Assembly (NCBI GenBank): GCA_031290545.1 | Contig: JAITNJ010000037.1 | Span: 1 to 64,000, forward strand | DNA: 64,000 nucleotides | DNA from: Rhodospirillaceae bacterium | Lineage (GTDB): Bacteria; Pseudomonadota; Alphaproteobacteria; Rhodospirillales; Magnetospirillaceae | Direction of reading: 5' to 3' | Shown here: positions 12,875 to 22,481 of the stretch, piece after piece | How the letters are laid out: each line of letters opens with the position of its first letter | Position numbering within the stretch: the stretch's first letter is position 1 | Translations under genes and position numbers: made by a program | Notes under the pieces: model-generated | What the model was told of the DNA's origin: nothing | Databases searched by the model: none | Seen by the model: the letters and a program-made list of their open reading frames with translations, nothing else

Positions 12875-14509
12875 TCAACATAGCTCATTATAGTGATTAA
12901 TTAATCCATTAGTTGAGCTGTCATGAGCATCGGTTTGTTTTGATCCATTTAATTCAGGCAAAATAATATTAGCTAATTTCTTACCTAATTCTACTCCCCA
13001 TTGATCAAAACTGTTAATTTGCCAGATCACTCCCTGTACAAATATTTTATGTTCATAAAGAGCAATTAACCTTCCTAAGGTTCTCGGTGTTAATTTACAG
13101 TAAAGCAGAGAATTAGTTGGTCGATTTCCCAAAACTACGCGATGAGAAATTGCGATTTCTAATGAATCACCTGAAAAACCTTGCTGGATAAGTTCATCAC
13201 GCACCGTTTCTCTTGATTTACCAATCATTAAAGCTTTAGATTGGGCAAAATAATTAGACATTAATAATCTATGATGATTACCAACCGGATTGTGACTACA
13301 TACAGTAGCTATAAAATCAGCTGGTATTAGTTGTGTACCTTGATAGATTAATTGATAGAAAGCGTGTTGCCCATTAGTTCCGACATCACCAAACAAAATC
13401 GGACCTGTATGATAATCAACCATTCTTCCATCACGAGTTATGCTTTTACCGTTACTTTCCATGTCTGTTTGTTGAAGATAGGATGGAAAGCGATATAAAT
13501 ATTGGTCATACGGCAATATAGCATGTGTTGTAGCTCCGAAGAAATCAATATACCAAATTCCTAACATAGCCATAATTACAGGTATATTTTTAGCTAATGG
13601 TTCCATTCTAAAATGCTCATCTATATCGAAAGCACCAAATAGTAATTCTTCAAAACGCTCAAAACCAACAGCAATAGCAATCGATAAACCAATAGTTGAC
13701 CAGAGAGAATAGCGCCCACCAACCCAATCCCAAAAAGAAAATATATTGTTTATATCAATTCCGAAAGATATAGCAGCATTCTTATTAGCAGAAATAGCAA
13801 CAAAATGTCGCGTTATAGCTTTCTCTCCTAGATTTTTCACAATCCAGGCTCGTGCTGTTTGTGAATTAATTATAGTTTCTTGAGTAGTAAATGTTTTTGA
13901 AGCAATAATAAACAGGGTCGTTTCTGGCCTACATCGTTTTAACACTTGATAAATATTACTATCATCAACATTAGAAATGAAGTGACAGGTAATCCCATTC
14001 TGAACAAACGGTTTCAACGCCTCAATTACCATCATTGGACCCATATTAGAGCCACCAATTCCAATATTTACTATATCAACAATACCGTCATTAATATTAA
14101 ACCAAGAACCATTTCTCACTACTGTTGAAAAATTGCACATCTTTGTTAAAGCGCAATTCACTTCTGGCATTACGTTAACACCATCAACGCAAATTGGTCT
14201 GTCAGAACGATTGCGTAAAGCGACATGCAACACTGCACGATTCTCAGTAATATTAATCCTCTCTCCGTTAAACATTGCCATACGATATTTTTCAACACCA
14301 GCTTCTTTTGCTAGTCGTATAAGCAAAGCAAATGTCTCTTTAGTTATACGATTCTTAGAAAAATCAAATAACATATCATCAAAGCGTATTGAGAATCTAG
14401 AAAACCGTTTCGCATCTGTAGCAAACAAATCTCTCATATGAAGCGAACTAACAATTTTAAAATGTCGTGCAAGGTCTTTCCAAGACTGCAGAAATGTCAA
14501 TGGTGTCAT
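12875..14509 (-). CDS. pgi: Glucose-6-phosphate isomerase
   Basis: IGIGGSNMGPMMV; SKTFTTQETI; DWVGGRYSLWS; GTNGQHAFYQLIYQGT. Confidence 0.97.
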   Translation of the reverse strand: MTPLTFLQSWKDLARHFKIVSSLHMRDLFATDAKRFSRFSIRFDDMLFDFSKNRITKETFALLIRLAKEAGVEKYRMAMFNGERINITENRAVLHVALRNRSDRPICVDGVNVMPEVNCALTKMCNFSTVVRNGSWFNINDGIVDIVNIGIGGSNMGPMMVIEALKPFVQNGITCHFISNVDDSNIYQVLKRCRPETTLFIIASKTFTTQETIINSQTARAWIVKNLGEKAITRHFVAISANKNAAISFGIDINNIFSFWDWVGGRYSLWSTIGLSIAIAVGFERFEELLFGAFDIDEHFRMEPLAKNIPVIMAMLGIWYIDFFGATTHAILPYDQYLYRFPSYLQQTDMESNGKSITRDGRMVDYHTGPILFGDVGTNGQHAFYQLIYQGTQLIPADFIATVCSHNPVGNHHRLLMSNYFAQSKALMIGKSRETVRDELIQQGFSGDSLEIAISHRVVLGNRPTNSLLYCKLTPRTLGRLIALYEHKIFVQGVIWQINSFDQWGVELGKKLANIILPELNGSKQTDAHDSSTNGLINHYNELC

Positions 14510-14648
14510 ATGTTATTCATTATTATTTAGATTCTGAATCAATTTTAATAACATCAAGCATTAAGATCATTTTCATATTTGAAAACAATATTTTTAAAAA
14601 TAAGAAATATAATTAAAAAAGACCAGTTAGTAGTATTGAAATATTCAC

Positions 14649-15992
14649 TTAAATTCCAGCAACTGTCATGCCATCAATTAACACAGTTGGTGCATCAAAA
14701 CCATAATAATGAAATAAATCATTAGCTGGTGTTAAATGCAAAAACATCTCTTTGAGATTACCAGCAATTGTAACCTCGCTAACTGGATAAGTAATTTCTC
14801 CTTTAGAAATCCAAAAACCAGTAGCGCCTCGAGAATAATCACCAGTAACGTTGTTTACTCCAATTCCAAATAATTCAGTTACGTAAAAACCATCAACAAT
14901 ATTAGAGATAATCTCTGTTGGAGTAACAATCCCTGGTTTCATATAAAAATTAGTTGCTGATGGCGATAGAAACGAGCTAATTCCACGAGAAGCATGGCCT
15001 GTAGTTTCCATACCTAGCTGTCGAGATGAACACAAATCAAGAATCCACGTTGTTAATACACCATTTTCTACAATATTGCGACAACTATTAATTACACCTT
15101 CATCATCACATGGTTTAGAATGAAGTCCTCTTTGACGATGTGGATCATCTATAATTGTTACATCAGATGGAAAAATTTGTTTATTAAGACTGTTTTTTAA
15201 AAAACTAGCACCTCTAGCAATTGCATATCCATTGATAGAATTAGACAAATGACCTAACAATTCATTAGAAACACGAGAATCAAAAACTATTGGAACTTGT
15301 GTAGTACAAACTTTGTGTGATCTCAAGCGATTAACCGCACGATGACCAGCACTATATCCAATATCTTCTGGCAATTTTAAATCACTAAAATAAACAGCTG
15401 ATGAAAAATCATAATCACGTTCCATTCCATCAAAAATATTACCGGCTAAAACAGAAACAGAACCAGATATTTTGCTAACGTTATAGGTACATTTCATTCC
15501 GTTAGAACCAATAAGAACAATCATCTTACGAGCATACCCTGCTTCAGCACCATCAGAATTAGTAACACCTAAAACAGAACGTGCTGAATCTTCAGCACGT
15601 CTAGTCCAATCAATCAATACGTCTGATGTAGGGTCAATTGGATCACAAATGTCAAGAGAAATAGTATTGATCACCAATTGAGAAGGATCTGCAAGTCCGC
15701 AGAAAGGATCTTTAGGAACTATACGTGCCATCCTAACAACTCGATCGATTAATTCATCTAACGCTTTACAACTCCAATCTGACGATGACACAATAGCCTG
15801 TCTATTTCCGATAAAAACTCGAAGACTGATATCCATAGATTCTGATCGTTTAATTTCTTCTAATCTACCAAGTCGAAACATTACTGACAGGGACATTTTA
15901 TTGATCAGAAATGCATCAGCCGCATCAGCTCCAGCTATTTTAGCTTTTGTAACAAGATCTGTTAAAACATTAAAAGCTTCCTTACAAATCAT
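14649..15992 (-). CDS. pmbA: TldD/PmbA family metalloprotease-like protein (PmbA/TldE)
   Basis: KRSESMDISLRVFIGNRQAIVSSSDWS; GVNNVTGDYSRGATGFWISKGEITYPVSEVTIAGNLKEM. Confidence 0.93.
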   Translation of the reverse strand: MICKEAFNVLTDLVTKAKIAGADAADAFLINKMSLSVMFRLGRLEEIKRSESMDISLRVFIGNRQAIVSSSDWSCKALDELIDRVVRMARIVPKDPFCGLADPSQLVINTISLDICDPIDPTSDVLIDWTRRAEDSARSVLGVTNSDGAEAGYARKMIVLIGSNGMKCTYNVSKISGSVSVLAGNIFDGMERDYDFSSAVYFSDLKLPEDIGYSAGHRAVNRLRSHKVCTTQVPIVFDSRVSNELLGHLSNSINGYAIARGASFLKNSLNKQIFPSDVTIIDDPHRQRGLHSKPCDDEGVINSCRNIVENGVLTTWILDLCSSRQLGMETTGHASRGISSFLSPSATNFYMKPGIVTPTEIISNIVDGFYVTELFGIGVNNVTGDYSRGATGFWISKGEITYPVSEVTIAGNLKEMFLHLTPANDLFHYYGFDAPTVLIDGMTVAGI

Positions 15993-16179
15993 TTTAAGAA
16001 GTTCTTTCTTTTTTAAAATTCAATAAAAGATGTTATATTATGGCACGAAACATTCATTTCATTGATATAATTCCCATACGAAATTGTATCAATTTATATG
16101 GAAAATAATTCAAAATAATGATTTGCCTAACATTCAAATATCTAAACTCTCTACATTTTCATATTATGAAGATATGAAA

Positions 16180-18819
16180 TCATATTATTTTCATTAAGTA
16201 GTATTTGATAGCATCAATAACATCTTCGGACTTACCATTATCCAAACCACCGGACTGAGCCATATTTAAATGTCCACCTCCACACTTATTGCCTAAAACT
16301 TCCGAACCAACACGCACAAGATCGATTGCTGAAAAACGATCAATTAAGTCGTTTGTTATCGCTACTACCAACGAAATTTTACCGTCAATAGTACTAACTA
16401 AGACAATAATCCCAGAACTAATTTGCTTCTTAATTTCATCTGCTAACTCTTTAAGAGCTTTTGCAGACATACCATTGAGTTTTTTCCCAACAAATACAAC
16501 ATCAGATATCATTTGATTTGATGTCGTTTGTATCTCTTTAATAATAATTTTTCTACGAAGATCGGAGACTTCATATTCTAATAATCGACGTTCTTTAACA
16601 ATAGTATCAATACGCTTTGGTAATTCTGTTATATTTGATTTAAGTGTATTGGAAATGTGTATTAAAAGATCACTTTGCTCAGCAATTAAATTTTCAGCTA
16701 TACTACCAACTACAGCTTCTAAACGACGTACACCAGCAGCAATAGCACTCTCAGTAACTAATTTAAAAAACCCAATATCTCCAGTACGGCATACATGAAT
16801 TCCACAACACAATTCAGTAGAATAATTTGAAATTCCTTCTCCAATAAATACTACACGAACTTCATCACCATACTTTTCACCAAACAATGCCATTGCTCCA
16901 GTATCAATTGCATCTTTTGATGTCATTATTCGAGTCTCAATTAACAAATTATTTCTAATTTGAAAGTTAACTTCATTTTCAATCTGACGAATTTCTTCTA
17001 TTGAAAACCCTCTACAATAGCTAACATCAAAACGCAAGCGATTAGGAGTTACTAAAGATCCTTTTTGAGTCACATGATCACCAAATTTTCTACGAAGAGC
17101 AGCGTGTAAAAGATGTGTTGCCGAATGATGAGCTTGCAATCCTCTACGTCGTACATTATTAACACAAAAATCAGCAAAATCTCCAACAGCGATTTTTCCT
17201 TTAGTAACTACTCCCATATGCACAATTAGATCACCTAATTTTTTATAAGTATCAATTATATTGATGCACAACTTATCAGCCATGGTTATAATTCCAGTAT
17301 CTCCAATTTGCCCACCAGATTCTCCATAAAACGTCGTCTGATTTGCAATAATAGCAACTGAGATACCAGTGCCGACACGGTCTACTAGCTTGCCATCAAC
17401 TAATAAAGCAATAATTTTTCCCCTTGTCTGCTCATTGTTATAGCCAATAAATTCACTAGTCCCAAATTTTTCGCGAATTTCAAACCAAACAGCTTCGTTA
17501 GCAACATCTCCAGAACCTGACCAAGCTCTACGCGCTTCATCGCGTTGACGAGACATAGCCATGTTAAAACCATCAACATCAACGCTAATACTACGAGTTC
17601 TCAGAGCATCTTGAGTCAAATCAAGTGGAAAACCGTAAGTATCATAAAGACGAAACGCGACTTCTCCGTCCAATCTACCAAAGGCTGTAAGCTTATCGGA
17701 TTCTTCGTTTAACAATTTAAGACCGTGCTCTAACGTTTGTTTAAAACGATATTCTTCAAATTTTAATGTTTCAGTAATCAAAGTTTGAGCGCGAACTAAT
17801 TCTGGAAAGATTTGTCCACTCTGAGCGATCAAAGTTGGAACTAATTTCCATAATAATGGATCAACACATCCCATCAAATGAGCATGACGCATAGCTCTAC
17901 GCATAATACGACGCAAAACATAACCACGACCATCATTTGATGGTAATATACCATCAGCAATCAAAAAACTCATAGATCGTAAATGATCAGCGATCACTCT
18001 GTGTGATACACGAAATGGACCATCAAAAGCAGTGTTTGAAGCATCAGCAGAAGCAACAATCAAATTATGAAATAAATCTATATCATAATTATCATGTTTT
18101 CCCTGCATTATTGTAGCTAATCGCTCAAGACCCATTCCAGTGTCAATAGATGGTTTTGGCAAAACAATTCGTTTCTCAGGAGTCACCTGTTCATATTGCA
18201 TAAAAACTAAATTCCAGATCTCAACAAACCGATCTAAATCAATATTAGTACTTTCAGAAAAACAATTAACAATCGACGAACCATAATCATAGAAAATTTC
18301 AGAACATGGACCACATGGTCCTGTATCACCCATAGCCCAAAAATTATCTTTAGTTGAAACACGAATAATTTTATATTCCGGTAAGTTGGAAATCTTACGC
18401 CATAAATCAAAAGCCTCGTCATCACTATGATAAACAGTAATTAATAGTCGATCGCTTGACAAAGCATATTCCTTAGTGATCAGACGCCAAGCTAATTCAA
18501 TAGCACCTTCCTTAAAATAATCACCGAAAGAAAAATTTCCAAGCATTTCAAAAAAAGTATGATGACGTTCTGTATAGCCAACAATATCTAAGTCATTATG
18601 TTTACCACCAGCTCTAACACATTTTTGTGATGTAACTGCACGTGAATAATCACGCTTTTCTATGCCAGTAAAAACATCTTTAAATTGTACCATTCCTGCA
18701 TTAGTAAACATTAGCGTAGGATCATTACTTGGAACTAAGGAACTTGATGGTACAAATGTATGTTCATTTTTAACAAAGAAATCGAGAAACATTTGACGAA
18801 TGTCATTTACCGTTTGCAT
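16180..18819 (-). CDS. alaS: Alanine-tRNA ligase
   Basis: IRQMFLDFFVKNEHTFVPSSSLVPSNDPTLMFTNAGMVQFKDVF; HSATHLLHAALR; CCGIHV. Likely start is the internal Met at 18819; ORF extends to 18861. Confidence 0.96.
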   Translation of the reverse strand: MQTVNDIRQMFLDFFVKNEHTFVPSSSLVPSNDPTLMFTNAGMVQFKDVFTGIEKRDYSRAVTSQKCVRAGGKHNDLDIVGYTERHHTFFEMLGNFSFGDYFKEGAIELAWRLITKEYALSSDRLLITVYHSDDEAFDLWRKISNLPEYKIIRVSTKDNFWAMGDTGPCGPCSEIFYDYGSSIVNCFSESTNIDLDRFVEIWNLVFMQYEQVTPEKRIVLPKPSIDTGMGLERLATIMQGKHDNYDIDLFHNLIVASADASNTAFDGPFRVSHRVIADHLRSMSFLIADGILPSNDGRGYVLRRIMRRAMRHAHLMGCVDPLLWKLVPTLIAQSGQIFPELVRAQTLITETLKFEEYRFKQTLEHGLKLLNEESDKLTAFGRLDGEVAFRLYDTYGFPLDLTQDALRTRSISVDVDGFNMAMSRQRDEARRAWSGSGDVANEAVWFEIREKFGTSEFIGYNNEQTRGKIIALLVDGKLVDRVGTGISVAIIANQTTFYGESGGQIGDTGIITMADKLCINIIDTYKKLGDLIVHMGVVTKGKIAVGDFADFCVNNVRRRGLQAHHSATHLLHAALRRKFGDHVTQKGSLVTPNRLRFDVSYCRGFSIEEIRQIENEVNFQIRNNLLIETRIMTSKDAIDTGAMALFGEKYGDEVRVVFIGEGISNYSTELCCGIHVCRTGDIGFFKLVTESAIAAGVRRLEAVVGSIAENLIAEQSDLLIHISNTLKSNITELPKRIDTIVKERRLLEYEVSDLRRKIIIKEIQTTSNQMISDVVFVGKKLNGMSAKALKELADEIKKQISSGIIVLVSTIDGKISLVVAITNDLIDRFSAIDLVRVGSEVLGNKCGGGHLNMAQSGGLDNGKSEDVIDAIKYYLMKII

Positions 18820-19095
18820 GATATATTTGTTACCAACACAGGCTAAATTAACGTAATGCAAATTATAGATTTTATTATTAATTAATTCTAATGATTAGCC
18901 ACAGTAATGTGCAATCTTATTGTTCTTAACAAAGATTAGATAAAATATAGTCAGATACATTACAGAGCATATTTTAAATTTACTAACTATTTACAGATTG
19001 CAGAATAATCGACTGTTAGAATTGATATAATAATCTTTTAGTTTATAGAATAAAGATGGATCATTATAAATTTACAATCAAGAAATTATAAATTA

Positions 19096-20139
19096 TTAAT
19101 CTTCTGTGACTGTCTTATCTGAATCTACTGTTAAAACACTGTTCATAACATCAGAAATCATTCCGGAATTTTTCCGAATAGAAGTTTCGATCTCAATAGC
19201 TATTATTGGATTATCACGCAAGAATGTTTTTGCATTTTCACGACCTTGACCAATTCTCTGAGAATTATAAGAAAACCAAGAGCCTGATTTTTCCACTACA
19301 CATGACTTTACGCCAAGATCAATCAATTCACCGGTTTTAGAAATACCTTCTCCGTACATGATATCAAATTCAACCATTTTAAACGGGGCTGCTAACTTAT
19401 TTTTAACCACCTTAACACGAGTCTGATTACCAATTACCTCATCTCGATCTTTAATGCTACCGGTTTTTCTAATATCTAAACGAACAGAAGAATAGAATTT
19501 TAACGCATTACCACCAGTGGTGGTTTCAGGATTTCCAAACATTACTCCTATCTTCATACGAATCTGATTTATAAAAATAACCATACATTTTGAACGCGAC
19601 ACTGTAGCAGTTAATTTACGAAGTGCTTGGCTCATTAAACGCGCCTGTAAACCAACATGAGAATCACCCATTTCACCTTCTAATTCTGCCCTAGGAACTA
19701 AAGCTGCGACAGAATCAATAGCCAGAACATCAATACCGCCAGATCGAACTAATGTATCAGCAATTTCTAATGCTTGTTCTCCGGAATCTGGTTGTGAAAT
19801 TAATAGTTCATCTAAATTAACACCAAGTCTAAGAGCATAGGCAGGATCTAATGCATGCTCAGCATCAATAAAAGCACAAATACCATCTTTCTTTTGAGAC
19901 TCAGCAATAACATGTAAGGCCAATGTTGTCTTGCCAGAACTTTCTTGTCCATAAATCTCAATAATACGTCCGCGCGGTAAACCACCAATACCCAAAGCAA
20001 TATCAAGTCCCAATGAGCCAGTAGAAATAACATCTACATCAACTACATAACGACTACCCATTCGCATTATTGATCCCTTACCGAAAGCACGATCAATTTG
20101 TGTAAGCGCAGCATCTAAAGCTTTTTGTTTATCAATCAT
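19096..20139 (-). CDS. recA: Recombinase RecA
   Basis: [31 protein letters not shown]-like [52 protein letters not shown]. Confidence 0.98.
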   Translation of the reverse strand: MIDKQKALDAALTQIDRAFGKGSIMRMGSRYVVDVDVISTGSLGLDIALGIGGLPRGRIIEIYGQESSGKTTLALHVIAESQKKDGICAFIDAEHALDPAYALRLGVNLDELLISQPDSGEQALEIADTLVRSGGIDVLAIDSVAALVPRAELEGEMGDSHVGLQARLMSQALRKLTATVSRSKCMVIFINQIRMKIGVMFGNPETTTGGNALKFYSSVRLDIRKTGSIKDRDEVIGNQTRVKVVKNKLAAPFKMVEFDIMYGEGISKTGELIDLGVKSCVVEKSGSWFSYNSQRIGQGRENAKTFLRDNPIIAIEIETSIRKNSGMISDVMNSVLTVDSDKTVTED

Positions 20140-20395
20140 AATATAACCACCGCATTACTTTCATAATTTTCACGTATACTGAAATATATCGACAATAAAT
20201 TGTATAGCTAATTAATAGATTAGTATACGATTTTCTTTTTTTTAAAAAATGCACCAAACAAGTATCAAAAAGTAATTCCTCATTTATTAGTTGTATTAAG
20301 AAAAACTTAATGTGATATTAGATGTTTATTCTATGATGTGTTTAAAAATATATTTATATTACTCAATACACATTATATTTAAGTGGAGTTTTTGT

Positions 20396-21094
20396 ATGCA
20401 GCAAGTTGTTTGCCGTTCTACGATCATCAACATTTTGATCTCTTGTTTTGTTTGTGCCATTATGGTAGGCTTTTCTATTACATTTCTCGATCGAGAAATC
20501 GCCACTTGGTCACATAATTATTTAAACGGTATTCAAATGTTTGTTTGGTTTACTTGGATAATTGAACCAATACCTTATTTAGCAGTCGGTGGACTAGCTG
20601 CATTCATTATACTTTTATTATTTGGTTGGAGACCTGGGCCACTTGGGAGTAAAATACTATCATTTTGCTTGGCTGTTTTGGTAGCTATAGCAATTAAAGA
20701 GCAATTAAAATTCTACTTTGGGAGAACTTGGCCAGAAACTTGGACAAATGACAATCCGTCTTGGATCGATAATGGTATTTTTACATTTCAATTGTTTCAT
20801 GGTAAAGATGGGTGGGCTTCTTTTCCATCTGGACACACGACCACTATAGCAGCATCAATGAGCGTACTTTGGCGGATTATTCCTAAATTTCGGTTATTGT
20901 GGGGTTGTCTTTTTGTTCTAGTGGCAATCGGTCTGTTAGGAGCCAATTATCACTGGCTCAGTGATATAATTACTGGTGGTTTTTTAGGTACAGCCTGTGG
21001 TTTTGGCATGACAACACTTCTATGTCAAGATAAGTCAATAATTCATCTCAATAGTACAAAAATATTAGGAAAATCTAGTAATAACGACACATGA
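20396..21094 (+). CDS. PAP2-superfamily membrane phosphatase
   Basis: KEQLKFYFGRTWPETW, SFPSGHTTT, GANYHWLSDIITGG; multi-TM. ATG at 20396 preferred over 20312. Confidence 0.82.
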   Translation: MQQVVCRSTIINILISCFVCAIMVGFSITFLDREIATWSHNYLNGIQMFVWFTWIIEPIPYLAVGGLAAFIILLLFGWRPGPLGSKILSFCLAVLVAIAIKEQLKFYFGRTWPETWTNDNPSWIDNGIFTFQLFHGKDGWASFPSGHTTTIAASMSVLWRIIPKFRLLWGCLFVLVAIGLLGANYHWLSDIITGGFLGTACGFGMTTLLCQDKSIIHLNSTKILGKSSNNDT

Positions 21095-21274
21095 TAGTTA
21101 TCTCTCAAATATATTATATTATTTTTATATATTTTTTGTTTTTTTTGAAGAAATCTAAATGTTCTATAATATTAAAAAGAATATATGATTTATGATTATT
21201 AGTATAAAATGATGATTTGAATTATTGTATTAGTTTATTAATGATACCATAAGTTCGCACGTAGAAATCTTTTT

Positions 21275-21709
21275 TTATTTAATGTTACTTTTATAAAAGA
21301 CTTCAGCGGAAATAATAACGATAGCTACAGCCATAGGATATTCGTCAGTCATCGTTAAGTCGATACGTGCTTTCATTCCATTTGGCAAAAGATTAGTAAG
21401 CAAAACCTTCGCAACACCAGTCAAACTTAGCATCGGCGCTCCAGTTGATAAGTTGATTATACTTAAATCATGCCAAAAAATTCCATTACAAAATCCTGTT
21501 CCAAGTGCTTTAGCACAAGCTTCTTTAGCTGCATACCGCTTTGCATAAATTGAAGCACGATCTCGTGATGTCTTGGAGTATTGTTCAGCTCTAGTTCGTT
21601 CTTCATAAGTAAAAACTCGCTTGATAAATCTATTTCCGAAATTTGCTAGTATTTTTTCTATACGCCTAATATCAATAATATCAGTGCCTAAACCAAGAAT
21701 CATTTGCAC
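21275..21709 (-). CDS. acpS: Holo-[acyl-carrier-protein] synthase
   Basis: MILGLGTDIIDIRRIEKIL; YAKRYAAKEACAKALGTG. Confidence 0.95.
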   Translation of the reverse strand: MQMILGLGTDIIDIRRIEKILANFGNRFIKRVFTYEERTRAEQYSKTSRDRASIYAKRYAAKEACAKALGTGFCNGIFWHDLSIINLSTGAPMLSLTGVAKVLLTNLLPNGMKARIDLTMTDEYPMAVAIVIISAEVFYKSNIK

Positions 21710-21720
21710 CTCTTAAAATC

Positions 21721-22458
21721 TCAATTACGAACTTGATTTATTAGTTGATTCATTCGACGAATTGCATTTCCAAGACCTATAAAAATACCCTCGCTAATCA
21801 AAAAATGCCCAATGTTCAATTCAACTATTGTAGAAATTTTAGCAATAGACTGAACATTATCGAAACTCAAACCGTGTCCAGCGTGACATTCAAGCCCAAT
21901 CTTATCTGCATATCTTGCGGCTATATCGATCCTATTTAATTCATATTCACGATTAAAACCAGCTGTAGCATTACAATAAGTACCTGTATATAATTCAATT
22001 ATTGAAGCGCCAACAGCCTTAACCGCATCGATCTGATTAAGATCCGGAGCTACAAACAAAGATACACGAATACCAGAAATAGTAAGTATGCTAATCAATT
22101 GTTTTAAATAATTTTGATTACTAATAACGTCAAGACCACCTTCTGTAGTTCGTTCTTCTAGACGCTCTGGAACTATACAAACAGCATTTGGTTTATAATG
22201 AAGTGCGATTCCAACCATTTCTTGAGTAGCAGCCATTTCCAGATTGAGTGGTATACTAATGACATTCATCAAGCGATGAATATCATTCTCTGATATATGT
22301 CGACGATCTTCGCGTAAATGAACTGTAATACCACTTGCACCAGAATCAGCAGCAATAATGGCAGCGCATATAGGATCTGGATATCCATTATTATCGCGAG
22401 AATTTCGAATAGTCGCAACGTGATCAATATTAACACCTAAGCGTATCAAATGATTCAT
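21721..22458 (-). CDS. pdxJ: Pyridoxine 5'-phosphate synthase
   Basis: RLGVNIDHVATIRNSR; GITVHLREDRRHI; ECHAGHGL; LNIGHFLISEGIF. Confidence 0.97.
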   Translation of the reverse strand: MNHLIRLGVNIDHVATIRNSRDNNGYPDPICAAIIAADSGASGITVHLREDRRHISENDIHRLMNVISIPLNLEMAATQEMVGIALHYKPNAVCIVPERLEERTTEGGLDVISNQNYLKQLISILTISGIRVSLFVAPDLNQIDAVKAVGASIIELYTGTYCNATAGFNREYELNRIDIAARYADKIGLECHAGHGLSFDNVQSIAKISTIVELNIGHFLISEGIFIGLGNAIRRMNQLINQVRN

Positions 22459-22481
22459 TTATTATAGATCTTTTATTAGTT

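Noticed and set aside
14133-14441. 102-aa plus-strand ORF opposite pgi
   Set aside because: Antisense to conserved Pgi coding sequence.
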